A DNA stretch of 64,000 nucleotides from Eretmocerus hayati. Taxonomy: Eukaryota; Arthropoda; Insecta; Hymenoptera; Aphelinidae. Each line of letters starts with the position of its first letter. Position 1 is the stretch's first letter. The notes beneath the pieces are model-generated. The model searched no databases. It was not told the origin of the DNA and saw only the letters and a program-made list of their open reading frames with translations. The stretch spans positions 111,354,246 to 111,418,245 of the forward strand of contig CM056742.1 in NCBI GenBank assembly GCA_029851415.1, read 5' to 3'. Positions 8,651 through 20,595 of this stretch are shown here, piece by piece. A program made the position numbers and the translations under genes.

Positions 8651-9108
8651 TTACTCAACAAATGCAAGTGTTTGCTTTCTGTCCACTGTTCTTAATAAAG
8701 GGGCGTATGATTTGTCTAGATTGTGAGTGTCTTCCTTCACATTTATCGAGTTGCGTTGGAGTCTCATATGTATCATCTCAGATAGAGTACACCTGTGCCA
8801 GTTTTTCTCAACGTCTAACATATCAACACTTTGAAAATCGAATTCATGGTTATTTCTCTTCATATGCTTATCGATGACATATTTTTCATCCATTTTCTTC
8901 GTATAACCGAGATGTTCCTTCACTCTCACTCTCGCGGATCTCTCACTTTCACCGACATATGAGGCATCACAATCTTCACAACAAATCCTATACACCACAT
9001 TATTCTGATCCAACTTATCCTTTCTGTCTTTTCCCTTCTTAATAACGGAGCTCAAATTCTCACCAATTTTTGGAACGCATTTTGCATGAGATTTCTTGAG
9101 TTCTTTGC
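8651..9108 (-). pseudogene. GIY-YIG endonuclease domain, Penelope-like element 3' fragment
   Basis: The leftward open frame runs from a stop at about 9108 to 8651. It carries VVYRICCEDCDASYVGES, the GIY-YIG strand pair with the CxxC insert typical of Penelope-like retroelements, then ARVRVKEH with the catalytic arginine region and a conserved ...KHMKRNNHEFDF... segment with His and Asn. No reverse transcriptase lies upstream; the frame breaks exactly where the neighbouring LINE fragment begins (about 9106). So this is the 3' piece of a Penelope-like element cut by a rearrangement or insertion. A free-standing GIY-YIG gene is less likely. Confidence 0.7.
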
Positions 9109-10036
9109 ATAGTCAGGCTCCAATTATCCCTCTTCCGGAAGTATCTGCTCCTAAGACCCCATCCGATACCCGACCCAATGCACAACTTTCCGAGCTATCA
9201 AAAGTTCTGGGAAGAGTTGTTCACAGGCAGCTCTCAAATCACCTCTCAGCCTCAAACTTGCTCCACGAAAGACAATCTGGCTTCAGATCCCACCCCTCAA
9301 CTCAATCAGCTCTTCTTGGAGTTCTGGAAGATGCTCGGTCTGCCATTGATAAGAGAATGCTCACAATATTAATCTCATTTGACTCCTCAAAGGCATTTGA
9401 TACCCTGCCACATGCCAAATTCTTGATAAAGCTAAGGAAAATAGAATGCAGCGACGATATCATACGCTGGTCTTCTAGCTATCTCAGCGATCGTCAACAA
9501 GCTGTTCGTCTTCCAGATGGCATGCATAAATCATGGCTTCCACTAGTGACAGGTGTTCCCCAAGGGAGTGTACTTAGTCCTCTGCTTCGCCTCATTTTTA
9601 TCAACGAGCTCCCTGATGCCCTCACGCATACCAAGTGTGCCATATTTGCAGATGACTCGAGCATATACCTCCATTGTCTCCCCAAAGAGCTCCTTGATCA
9701 TATCGCATTGATATCTTTACATGCCCAAGCAATTGCCAAATGGGCTACAGACAACGGTCTGAAACTCAATGCATCAGAAACATCGGTTATGATTCTAGGA
9801 AGCAAAGTCCATCTCAAAAAAATAGACCTAGACCAACTGCCACAAGTGCAGGTCATGGGGACGGACATTCTGTACTCGTCTCAGATCAAGAGTCTTCGAA
9901 TGTTTATCGATCGATCACTTGATTGGGGCGAGTAAATCAGTCAAATTAGGCAGCGTATCTATGGATCACTCTATTCCTTGAGAGTTGCTGCTTGTAGTCT
10001 GGCTCGTCCACTATGGCAACAGCTAGTTAGTAGCTG
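9106..10036 (+). pseudogene. LINE reverse transcriptase fragment (5'- and 3'-truncated)
   Basis: Open from 9096 to 9935 and continuing past a stop to about 10036. It carries RT motifs: ELSKVLGRVVHRQLSNHL, ERQSGFR, motif A ISFDSSKAFDTLP, GVPQGSVLSPLL and the catalytic box FADDSS (the fourth position is Ser instead of the usual Thr). The family looks like a CR1/L2/Kiri-type non-LTR element. The same sequence occurs in reverse orientation at about 12535-13455. The 3' half ends abruptly at 10036 at gypsy sequence, and the 5' end abuts the Penelope fragment. Confidence 0.85.
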
Positions 10037-11064
10037 AGACTTGCTAAGTAAAAAGTTCATAGGTCCTTTGACCAATTCCTCAAAATTAAGTCAAGGTGTA
10101 TGACCAAATTTTTGAATTTTTGTAATGGATATCTTTTTGATCATCATTCATCTATTGCTCGTTACGATCATTTGACCAAGTTTCGATCATATTAAAGGTG
10201 AGAATGAGAAGGTCAACGAGTGACGCTCAGATTATTTCGTAATTCCTTGAAAATACTGATTCTAGATTGTTTAAAAGTGTTTAAAAATGCTTAAATGTCT
10301 TTTGACAATTTTTTCTAACTAGTCTTTCGTTTAACGAATCACTTCGAATGTGCCAGGTCTGCAACCAAATAATCATATGATAAAATAGTCAATCAACCGA
10401 AATTTCAGTTGTTCATAAATTTGAATGCTATTCGTTCGTGAAAGTATGGATAGAGTAACGTATGGTCGTATGCTAAAGTATGGGCTATGGGACAACCGTC
10501 CATGAGTGTAATTTGTATGTGGTATGCATAGTATGCTCAAATAGTGCCTAATGGTCAAATCAAGAGACCAAGTGAAATCGTGATGGCCAAGAGTGATGTT
10601 CCCTGTGGGCCTGAGTGCTTGAACAGTGCAGTGGAATATACGTTCTCCAGTGATCAATGATCAAAATGATCAAGCGAATAGTATGGACGAATGGTCGTAC
10701 GATATAACATTAAGTTCCCCTTCCAAAATTTTGATGAATTGCATCTACTTTTCATAAGATCTTAGTCTTTTATTTTAGGAACCCATGTAAAATTTTGACT
10801 ATCATATCTTTCCTTTTGATTCAATGACTACAATGGTCAATTTTCAATATTTGGCCCAGACTGAGAAAGGGTCGTTTCGAGCTGATACGCCGCTGGCTAC
10901 TCAGCGTCTGAGGGAGAGGTGTGCCGGTAAGATATACCCCGTCGCCCTCTCACCTAGGCCAAGTATAACTATGAATATAAGGTTATCATTGTCATTCATA
11001 TTGCAGCGATAGCAAGGAAGGGAGAGAGGACAGTTTGAAGGTAAGAGAGAGAGACAGAGAGAGA
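10037..11064 (+). mobile_element. gypsy 3'-end fragment with partial LTR
   Basis: This is a reverse-complement relative of the 20.4-21.5 kb part of the large gypsy element. It includes the GGTC/GACC-rich 3' region, a purine tract GAGGGAGAGG before 10920, then the first ~145 bp of an LTR starting TGTGCCGG. It ends in the (GA)n tract (11045-11064) of the LTR, where a LINE tail begins. It is diverged from the 20 kb copy and clearly older. Confidence 0.8.
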
Positions 11065-12049
11065 TTGATTGATCGATTGATTGATATAAATTTTATTAAG
11101 GACGGGGGTTAAAAACCCATTCGCCCAGATAACAGTTATACATACCGAGACTCAAGCTTGATAATTTAATAATAATATTAGAAATGATGAAGATATGAAT
11201 AAATAATGAGGGGACTTCACAATAAGATATGTAACCGTTGAATTAACATCGTTTCTACTGGGCGAGCTCTCAATTCAGGCGATAGTATGCGTCGGCTACG
11301 TAGGTTGTTGCAGAATACCGATGAGAGGTGACGGGATCGGTTCTAGCCCTTCGTGCAAAGCACGCTCGAACCAATCGTTGCTATCACGATCACGTAAAAA
11401 ATTTATCAGAACATCTTTCAGACTAGTTTGAAAGTCGGGGTAGGGGGATTTATTCAGGAGATGTGAAGCACGAATGGTGAACGACTGATTCAGAGCTTCA
11501 GTGCGTGGAGATCGGTAGGTGAAAGAGGCTTTGCCCTTCCTTTCTAACTGTCGTGAAGTAGGGTTTCTACTGGCAAGGGAAAACTTGGATCTGAGAAACG
11601 CCGGCTGATTGTGTGAAATAATGGCAAGTGCTAGTGAGCCGAGAAGGTACTGTCATGGAGCTAGTCTAAGCTCCATGCCTACGAGTTGTAGCTATTGCAA
11701 GATTCAATGGAATGTGGTGCAACTATAGCCGCACGTGCAAGAATCTATAGCTGTGCGTCATGGATCAAGTTTAGGAATATGAGTTCCAGCTATTGCAGTA
11801 TTTATTGTAATGTGGTGCAACTAAGCGTCACCAACCACGCGTGCGAGAATTGATAGCCATGACTCAGAGGCGTCCGCCTGGAGCCTTTGGGGAAGTTCGA
11901 GCACAGGCGCACTGATGCAAGAATGCGGAAAAACTTAGGCGCTGACGCGCATTTGACCTCGATGTGAGAACGAGTATGGAAGCGGCGTAAAAACGCTGAT
12001 CCAGGCTCCTGTTCAAATAGTTGACCGCGGGCTCTCACCGCGTTCATTA
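11065..12049 (-). other. LINE 3' untranslated region
   Basis: Between the last recognisable RT-like sequence and the tail there is about 1 kb with no coding signal. Some short words repeat (for example AGCTATTGCA / TGTGGTGCAACTA near 11690-11830, twice about 120 bp apart). I see no gene in it. Confidence 0.5.
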
Positions 12050-14531
12050 GCCTCTAGAATCACAGTCGACCACGTACACTCGTAGCGCAGACTCCGAGAT
12101 AAGCAGCATCCCAGGACGAGTAGTCTCAGCCCTTGATACTCTCGTACCATCGTAGAATCAGTAGAATAACGAAAAATTGTAACAGACTCTCTCTCGGATT
12201 TATAACACACCTTTGAATAAAATCTATAATGCACTCATCATCTTGGACTTATCATTCAGAGAATTCCTTGCACCCCAATTCACTGACCCGACGGTCTGGT
12301 AAGGACAGAATAGAACCCATAGCACATGAACCTGAAGAACCCTGGTTCATAACAGTACTCTCGGTGACTTCCAGCGGAGAGCCAGTCAAGACACACGGTA
12401 GGGTGTGACATTGGCTTGTCGAGGGATGTTGCCATGAATGGACCGGATACAAGCATTGTGCGAACGGTGGAGTTTGGAACCGTGCTCTATTTTTAACCCA
12501 GTAAATAACGCCGCTCCATAGTCAAAATATGGCAAGATTAAGCTACTAACTAGCTGTTGCCATAGCGTACGAGCCAGACTACGAGCAGCAACTCTGAAGG
12601 AATAGAGTGATCCATAGATACGCTGACTGATTTGACTGATTTGTTTGCCCCAATCAAGTGATCGATCGATGAACATTCCAAGACTCTTGATCTGAGACGA
12701 GTACGGAATGTTCGTCCCCATGACCTGCACTTGTGGCAGTTGGTCCAGGCGCATTTCTTCGAGATAGAGTTTGCTCCCTAGGATGATAACCGATTATTCT
12801 GATGCATTGAGTTTCAGACCGTTGTCTGTAGCCCATTCGGCAACAACTTGAGCATCTAAAGATATCTATGCAATATGACCAAGGAGCTCTTTAGGGAGAC
12901 AATGTAGGTATATGCTCGAGTCATTTGCAAATATAGCACACTTGGTATGCGTGAGGGCATCAGGGAACTCGTTGATAAAAATGAGGCGAAGCAGAGGACC
13001 AAGTGCACTCCCTTGGGGAACACCTGTCACTAGTGGAAGCCATGATTCACGCATGCCATCTGGGAGACGAACAGCTTGTTGACGATCGCTGACATAGCTA
13101 GCAGACCAGCGTATGATATCGTCGCTGCATTCTATTTTCCTTAGCTTTATCAAGAATTTGGCATGTGGCAGGGTATCAAATGCTTTTGAGGAGTCATATG
13201 AGATTAATATTGTGAGCATTCTCTTATCAATGGCAGACCGAGCATCTTCCAGAACTCCAAGAAGAGCTGATTGAGTCGAGTGGTGGGATCTAAAGCCAGA
13301 TTGTCTTTCGTGGAGCAAGTTTAAAGTTGATAGGTGATTTGAGAGCTGTCTGTGAATAACTCATTTCAGAACTTTTGATAGCTCGGAAAGTTGTGCAACG
13401 GGCCGGATATCAGATGGGGTCTCAGGAGCAGGTACTTTCGGGAGAGGGATAATTGAGGCCTGTTTCCCAGTGGTGGGAAAATAACCAGTTCACAGAGAAT
13501 CATTGATCATACTCGTCAGGTGACTGTGGATCACAGGGGACGCTAGCTTGGCCATAGAAGAGGATATCTCATCTGCAACCATACCCCTAAATTTGCCATC
13601 GAAGAATGCTTTGGCGACATCGGCTTCGGTAACTGGAGCGAAATCGAATGTTGGGACACTTGTAGGCAAAGGTATAGAACAAATACGATCAACTTCGTCA
13701 TCTTTCAGAGTTTCGCCTGAACTCGTTACGCTAGCAAAGTCCTGATTCAAGGTTTTCGCATCAAATATATCTAAGGGGGACAAACGAGGGCGAGATACAA
13801 CTCCTAGTTTACGAAAATCCATCTAGACCTTGGGTCAGAAGCAGATGATATTTTGTCAGCAATATACATGTTTTCAGCCTTATCTAACTCTGATTTGGCT
13901 AGTGCCCTTTCTCCACAATAGTCGTGAAGAAAATCTTGGAATTTTGTACGATTGGCGATGCGGTATAACTTGTCACGTTCAACTATGAGACGACGAATAT
14001 CGGCTGAAACCCAAGGTTTTTTCGAGGAGCTGCCGTTGGAGTTTCTTAAGGGTGCGAGCTGATCAAACGCATCTAGGGTTATTGTAGTGATTGACGATAC
14101 AGTGTGGTCTAAGTGGGTCTTTACAAGGTCATCATAAACAGATAATTCTAAGTCTAGGGGTCTTGAAATCATATTAATACTATGTCTTAAGATAGAATCA
14201 TGCAGAATATTTACAGGGGGCATAGAATATGACGGCAACTGTGGACAGAGCCCTGAGCTGCGAGTTTTGGTGAAAAGGAATACATATCTTGGTCTGTCAC
14301 GGGGGAAGGAGAATTACCATCAAGCTTACTCTTGATAACATCAACTAGTTGGAGTTGATTGATTTTAGACAAGTTCCTCACAGAGATAGATTTACTGGGG
14401 ATTGCAGGTGGCTTGATACTATAGTCAGTCTCTACAAAGTCATGCCCAGCAGCGAAAGGGAATGACGATTCCCTATGCGCAGTGCAGGCTGGTGAATTTC
14501 GAACCAAAAAAAGGTCTAGACAGCTATGAGC
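12050..14531 (-). pseudogene. LINE ORF2 relic: endonuclease C-terminus, linker, reverse transcriptase
   Basis: In order from the right: endonuclease C-terminal strand SCLDLFLVRN (near 14510), the linker with SSKKPWVSADIRRLI and the FDFAPVTEADV stretch before the RT, then RT with motif A ISYDSSKAFDTLP, GVPQGSALGPLL and the catalytic box, here FANDSS. The plus-strand copy has FADDSS at the same place, so the first catalytic Asp is changed to Asn here. C-terminal RT/thumb sequences follow to about 12240. There are several frameshifts and stops (for example near 13330-13480 and 12755-12865). It is dead. Confidence 0.85.
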
Positions 14532-15643
14532 TTGGCCAGAAATAATAAAGTATAACACGTTGATGTGTTTAAATCGACCATAGTGGCCTGCTGTTACTTT
14601 TTCATGGCATTCTCTTAGAGTTTTCAGACGATATTCTTGCGGGACAACTAATTTCCGCTCATCGTTGTCAAGTCCAAGATAGTCAAGAACGTCGTCGGGC
14701 TTATAATGATGAAGATTTTCACCCACGATTTCCCGATTTGAGAACTTTTTTGGCCGTATTTGGACCTCATTGAATTTTCTAATGTATCACGCATCCTGCG
14801 TGGAATTTTCTACATTTGTGGTCGCGAGAACAGGTATTCCGGGCATTTCTTCGTCCTCGTACACCCCAAACAAGCAGTCTGGGACGATATTTTTTTTGCT
14901 GCTCGATGTTGTACGGTGAAATCATGGCTCTGTAATTTTCAAGTGCCTAGCGGGCTAGACATCCTGTGGGATTCTGTAGGTTGAACAACCAACGCAGACT
15001 ACTGTGGCCAGTTATTACTCTGATAGGGTATCCCGTAATATAAGGTCGGAATTCTCTTATTACCCATAGAAGAGCCAGGCATTGTCGTTCTTTACAGGGG
15101 ACATTTCTTCCTCGGAGCGTCAGTACTCTGCTAGTGAACTCTAGAGGGCGTTCTTCACCATCTACTATTTGAACAAGCAGAGCTATACGGCCCATATTCG
15201 ACGCATTCGTCTGGATTTCGAATTTGAGATCGTGATCAGGCGGATTAAAGACTGGAGCCGTTGCAAGCATGACCTTTCTTTGCTCAAAGGCTTCTTGTTG
15301 CTCATCTGTTCATAAGAAAGGCGTCCCCTTCTTGGTTAGACGAGTGAGCGGTTCATCAATCGTGGCAAAATCATTTAGGAATTTCCTCTACCACGACGCC
15401 ATGCCTGAGAAGCGCTGCAATTGTTTCAAAGTCTGCGGAGCTGGATATTCCACAATTGGCTTGATTTTCTCTGGACCTGGTCGGAAATTATCATAATTGA
15501 CTAGGACTTCGAGATACCTGACTTTGTCTTTGCAGAAGTGACATTTTTCACGAATAATTGTGAGACCGGCATTCTTAATTTTCTTCAGAATTAGCTCGAG
15601 TACTTCTAGATGATCTTTAAACGTCTCAGTTACTATTGTTATG
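14531..15643 (-). pseudogene. gypsy pol fragment (RNase H to integrase zinc finger)
   Basis: A degenerate relative of the pol gene at 23.4-25.4 kb. Recognisable pieces are the RNase H lead-in (FEIQTNASNMGRI, ERPLEFTSRVL, VITGHSSLRWLFNLQNPTG) at 14947-15270 and the start of the integrase zinc finger (ECHEKVTAGHYGR) near 14590. The RNase H catalytic Asp (TDAS in the relative) reads TNAS here. Many small indels. Both ends are abrupt: 14531 meets a LINE, 15643 meets a GC-rich palindromic segment. Confidence 0.85.
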
Positions 15644-15875
15644 TCCCGAGCGGAGGGCTCGGGATAACGAATATATTCAAGTTCGTTAGAAACAGTCGTA
15701 TGGGCGGACTGCCCAGTTGCACCTACCTTTTCCTTGTCAGCAGCTTGATTCCTTTGTCCCTTTTCATACGAGTATATAGATATATCGTGATATATATACT
15801 TACACTTCGGAATGGATATATATATTTATACTAGGGGGGGCAAGCCCCCCTGCTCGCTCCGCTCGCCAACCCCCG
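15640..15875. repeat. GC-rich hairpins and AT-repeat island
   Basis: TCCCGAG and CTCGGGA form a 7-bp stem at 15642-15662. At 15832-15850 AGGGGGG and CCCCCCT pair around a short loop, followed by GCTCGCTCCGCTCGCC, a strongly GC-rich word. Between them lies ATATATATTT-type sequence. It separates the gypsy fragment from the Helitron relic and might be a small inserted element or Helitron-associated structure. I cannot name it. Confidence 0.4.
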
Positions 15876-15934
15876 CTACTCCTGATTATTGATTTAAAGG
15901 AGTGGAGAATCAATAGTCCATCCATAGCAACTTA

Positions 15935-17142
15935 AGAAGTAATGAAAGTCTAGTCAGTTTCATTGATGGTCCTGGAGATTGTGGAAAAACTTCCTTGTAA
16001 AGGTCTCTCATTCAATATTTTTTATCTCAAGAGAAGAAGATTCTGCCAATGGCGTGGACGAGTATTGAGTCGATTTTTTTCACCACGAGGTATGACAAGT
16101 CATAGATACTTCAGAATACCCTTGGATCTAGAAAGTATTGAGAGTATTTTTTTGAAATCTGATGCCGATGAGAAGAAATTGAGGGAAGCAGGTGTTATCA
16201 TCTCGGGTGAAGCATCAATGATTCCCAAAGAAGCGTTGGAGGTGGTGGATAGAACACTCCGTGACGCTTTTTACAATGACTCACCCTTTGGTCGAATATT
16301 GTCGATTTCAGGCGGGGATTTCAGACAAATCCTGCCAGTTTTGACCAATGGGAATAGACATTCTATAATCCAGGAAACTATCACATCGTCAGCCTTATGG
16401 CAATTGTTTAATGTAATGAAGCTGACTAAAAATTTGAGATCCAAGGACCTGATTTTTCCAGCATCCTTCTGGTAGAGGTGAGGGTAGAATTGATGAAGTG
16501 AAAGTGAGACTTGAGCGGAAGAGTAATGATGTACGTAGAACCCATATCCAAAGACATCAATGAAGATATTGCTACGAATAGAGTTGTTCTGTCATCTCAT
16601 GAAGAAAATATCATAAAATTGAATAAGAAAATCTTGGAAATGTTCGATGGTTCGACTTCATCTTACTAAGCGTTGATCATGTGACTCACAAAGGTGTAGA
16701 TCAAACCGAGGAGCACACTCATCTGAAATATCCAACCGAGTTTCGGAATAGAATTAGAGACGGTTTAACTCCACATGGACTTGATTTGAACGTAAATGCT
16801 ATTGTGATGTTGATTTGGAATCTGATGACTCGGAATCTGAGAGTGGCGAAGAGTTTATGTAATGGGGTTCGATTAAAGATTAGGTAATTGTACAAGCATA
16901 ATATTGAAGCGGAAGTGATAAGTGGGGAGAATATGAGGACAATAGTTTTCGTACCCAAGCTAACACTAACCAAGGGTGAGTCTTTTCTGCCGTTTGTAGT
17001 TCACAGGGAACAGCTCCCTGTGGTCTCGGTATAGGCAATGACAATTAATAAGTCTCCACGTAAAAGTTTAGATAAGGTTGATATTTATATGAAACGGCCG
17101 ATTCTCTCCAATGGACAGCTTTACGTTGCTCTTCCTCGGTGA
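15935..17142 (+). pseudogene. Helitron PIF1-type helicase relic
   Basis: Reading across several frames, the helicase motifs appear in order: motif I FIDGPGDCGKTSL near 15960-15997, motif II/III region (SMIPKEALEVVDRTL, then GGDFRQILPV near 16310-16340), NLRS near 16430, then DGLTPHGLDLNV...LCNGVRLKI near 16760-16890, AEVISGEN near 16910, and AMTINKS...GQLYVAL at 17040-17140. This is the order of the helicase domain of the Helitron RepHel protein. The motif II Asp-Glu pair is not visible in a clean frame. Many stops and frameshifts make it a fossil; no Rep (HUH) domain is visible. Confidence 0.75.
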
Positions 17143-18639
17143 AGAGATCAGAAGAATTCGTTTATTGAAAATAGATTCGATGGTTCAGATGAGATCGGAA
17201 AAGGTTGTTTGGGATGGGGTATCTGATGTTTGATATTTTTGTCATATATGATTGGAAATTCAAGTATATTGTTCTCAAATTCCGTTAAGATGGAGTGAAA
17301 TCTGGAGTTGGGGAAAACGATATAAGTACATGAACTGAGGAAGCAGGTAATCTTGTGGTGTTTGAACGAACAGTTCGAGAGAAAAGGTTGGAGAAGAATA
17401 CGGCAAGTGCTCAAAATAATCAGATCGATCTACTGGAATTGAGTGTTTGGATCAAATAATAGCATTGCATGAAACAGAGAATATTCATTTTGAGAATTCA
17501 CAGCGAATGTGAAAAATTCCTGGACTCAATTATTCGAAGAATAGAGTCCAAATTGGAGATGAAACAACGTTAGTAATTCAGTTAATTGATATGTATATCT
17601 ATGATTAGAGATAATAATGACATTGATATTACAGAACTATAGTTGCGCATGTTGACAAAGTATTTCGCGAATCTGAGTTCCAGAAAAAGGGCGATGGGAG
17701 TGAATTAGTGAGGTACGTACAGAATGGTTAACTTTGAACGAAATTGAGAATAATATTAGTAAATTAATCATCATATCAAATTAAGTATACGTGTATAAGT
17801 GATGATGTATGGAGAACCATATTCAAAGACATGACTGGAGATATTTCTACGAATAGAGTTGTTCTGTCATCTCATAACGAGAATATCATCGAATTGAACA
17901 AGAGAATCGCGAATATGACGTTGGAATATACAACAAAATAAAATTTAAAGATATACCTTCGAAAAAAAGAACAATAAATGAATTGAATTGGTGATGTTTC
18001 GACTATATGACACGATTTTCACACAAATCTTGTCGATTCCCCAGAGATAGAGGTTTATCTGAAGGATCAATGCGTTCAAAGGAATGAAAAGAATAAAAGT
18101 GGAATTCTGGGTGTACACAAATATACGTCACAAACTTGATGTTATTGTTGTGAAAGATGGAAACGGTCAAATTGAATCGTACGATCGTGGAGTGGAGTTA
18201 GAAGTTTGCCGTGACTTACAAGAGAAGAGTTAATTTTCTGATCAATCAGATAAGAGTGGAAAGAATCGTTTCGAAATTGATTTCATTGAGTGGTCTTTAC
18301 AGGTTCAACGTACATGTGACAGTGGAGGCTGTAGATGAATTGAAATTGTTAGGTGGTGAAAAGATGGAAATTGAGAACTCGATTCTGGAAAATGAAGTTC
18401 ATGTTGTGGAAGAGTGTTCCGTCACACAAAGATTTTGGTTATTGATTTTTGATTCTCGGATATACTGTAAAATTTTTCTAATTCACATTTTTTTGGAAGA
18501 AATATACATCTTCTTCGTAACCCAAGCTCACTTTAAATGTTGTAATAATTGAATAATGAGACGGAAAATAATGATGATGAGAACGAGATCATTTCTAGAA
18601 GGCTGCAGAGGGAGATTGAGAAGACTAAGGGACCTGCAG
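17143..18639 (+). other. unassigned, contains a second copy of a helicase segment
   Basis: At about 17806-17915 there is a ~110-bp direct relative of 16523-16640, part of the helicase relic (both contain ACGAATAGAGTTGTTCTGTC). The rest has short coding-like runs (for example near 18110-18240) that I cannot assign. It is probably further Helitron-derived debris. Confidence 0.4.
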
Positions 18640-18945
18640 GGGCTCAGAAAAATTGACGGGCCCTCAGGGGCCCTCGGAGGCCCTCAGAGGCCCTCAGGGG
18701 CCCTCACAGGCCCTCAGGGGATCTCAGGGGAATCTCTCAGCCCCTAAGGTAAATATGGAACGTAATTTAGGTTATCTGGTCAGAGGCACTCGGGGCCCTC
18801 AGGGGCCCTCGGGGGCCCTCAAGGGACCTCGAAGGACGTCAGAGGCCCTCAGGGGCCCTCCTGGGCATTCAAGGCAGTCAACGGAATTCAGGGGAGTTCA
18901 AGGGAATTCAGAGGAATTCAGGGGAATTCAGAGGAATCTCATCCT
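18640..18945. repeat. GGGCCCTCA minisatellite
   Basis: A tandem array of a ~9-10-base word, GGGCCCTCA and variants, interrupted once by unrelated sequence near 18748-18785 and grading into GGGGAATTCA-type units at the right end. Both strands give collagen-like GPQGPS frames, which are an effect of the repeat and not a gene. Confidence 0.75.
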
Positions 18946-19594
18946 TACTACTATATATTAGGGGGAGAGATATATATATATATATATGGATATATATATT
19001 TGTATAGCTTCAGATTCTGGGATGCAAAATATACGTCATATGTATTCATATTCTGGGACGCATTATTTGTTCCTTATAAAAGTCTCGGCCTCGAAAATAT
19101 TCCTGAAAAGTCCCGGAATTTGGAAAACGATACTTGAGGGGAGTCCCAGTATATGAGAAAGTTTCACGCATTGGATGGCCGAAATTCACATCACTTTCTC
19201 GGCCTTTTCATTTATTTTTTTATACTTTACGGGACGTTCCAGTAATTGAGAAAATGTTGCAAAACACGGCCCAGAACCTATAAAAGATTAATGATTGGAT
19301 TCTCAATGCTGTCTTAAGAGATTTTTAGAATTTTTGGGACTTTCTTCTTGTTTATTTCCATTTTCTGGGACGTCCCGGAATTTGGGATAACATGCAGAAA
19401 AGTCTCAGAATGCGAATAGTAGATCTTGAAATGGGTTCTCAATGCTGCCTGTAATATTTGATCTCCGAGATGGTTGCAGCGATATTGATTATTCGGGTCG
19501 CTCATCGGATACCCATTTGACCTATTCTGCACCAACCAACGATGAATCCTATTGCTGTAAGGAGTCCTTGGAAAAGGTAGCTTCTCACTATTTA
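18946..19594. other. AT-rich stretch with recurring GGGAC/CCCGG words
   Basis: Begins with (AT)n, then shows scattered copies of TTCTGGGACG, CCCGGAATTTGG and TCCCGGAATTTGGGAT-like words. This is probably an old degenerate repeat. No gene is seen. It is the left flank of the gypsy insertion. Confidence 0.4.
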
Positions 19595-20378
19595 TGACTG
19601 GCCGAGCCTGAATTAGGTCCAGTCATATCCAGATTAAATCTGGTTTATTAATTTGGATTCGGTTATGCTGTATATCATCAAAAGAGAGAGAGGGATGTCG
19701 GGTGATAACAAATGAGTGGACGTTCAAGTACTGAAGTTTTAATGAAAGTAAAGTGAAAAAGATTCAAACATACTTACAGGGAATATTTACAAGTGGTCAT
19801 TAGGCCGATGAAGTACGCGCGAAAGCTCGAGCACGAGGTCGGGAGAGCACGAGGAGGAAGACATTCTACTGATAGGCACCAGAGAGAGAAAGAGAGATCG
19901 GGCTGGCACTTACAGGTCTTGTCGATTGTTTGTCCAAGGGACGAGATGGCTACGATGTCCGGACGCAGGTGGATTTGCCCCGAAGATGGGCCGACGAGGG
20001 TGCCGAGCGCGGGCCACGAGACTCCAAGCACGGGCCGAAGATATGCCGAAGCGTAGGGCCAAGCGATGTCAGGACGGTCCGAAAACTATAGACCACCAGG
20101 TTGGTCGAGGAGCTGCTTCCAATGGGTTTGACGCACACGCGAAAACCCGGAGAAATTGCTCCAAAAAGAGCGGCCACGAGGCAACGAAATAATATTCGGT
20201 GCGAATAAAATGTTCGGCAGAGCGTAACGTGCTGGTCTTACTCCGGTCTCGCTAGGAATGCCGCACGCCGGCGATGTGCGCGACTTCGATGCGCGCGGAG
20301 GGGAAAAACAGGGGGCGTGGGGGGTCGAGCTTCTGTAGCTGCTGCTGCTAGCGACGGCCCGCGAGCGCTATATATGCC

Positions 20379-20461
<83 letters not shown>

Positions 20462-20584
20462 CTTCAACTGTCCTCTCCTTCTCTCTTGCCGTCTCTGTAA
20501 TATAAATGTGATATAATATCCCAATATTCATTATTATATTTGGCCTAGGAGAGAGGGCGACGGGAGGTATATTATACCGTCACA
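19595..20584 (-). repeat. gypsy 3' LTR
   Basis: About 990 bp, aligning with 29758-30562 and 37971-38122. It contains a pure (CT)n of about 79 bp at 20381-20459, about 125 bp from the inner end. TGAC at the outer edge and GTCA near the inner edge are reverse complements. Confidence 0.8.
20381..20459. repeat. (CT)n microsatellite in the 3' LTR
   Basis: About 79 bases of uninterrupted CT. The same tract in the 5' LTR is the insertion point of two LINEs, and the equivalent (GA)n of the older fragment at 11045-11064 bears a third. Confidence 0.9.
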
Positions 20585-20595
20585 CCTCTCCCCCA
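20583..20595 (-). promoter_or_regulatory. polypurine tract of gypsy
   Basis: On the element strand this reads GGGGGAGAGG immediately before the LTR start TGTGACGG, the position where plus-strand DNA synthesis is primed in LTR elements. The older fragment has GAGGGAGAGG at the same place (before 10920). Confidence 0.7.

Larger units (their letters stand above)
11065..14531 (-). mobile_element. LINE (CR1/L2/Kiri-like), 5'-truncated, with (TCAA)n-type tail
   Basis: Read leftward, it has part of an endonuclease, the linker, the RT and a long 3' UTR, and ends at 11065 in a tail of ATCAATC-like repeats preceded by AATAAA. The tail sits directly in the (GA)n tract of a gypsy LTR fragment. At the 5' side it abuts an unrelated gypsy pol fragment at about 14531. 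Its RT is the same family as the fragment at 9106-10036. Confidence 0.8.

Noticed and set aside
18556..18747. Collagen-like GPQGPS frame
   Set aside because: It is a product of the GGGCCCTCA tandem repeat; the frame has no conserved start and other frames are also open.
20238..20531. Arg-Glu repeat protein on the minus strand
   Set aside because: It is a translation of the (CT)n microsatellite in the LTR.
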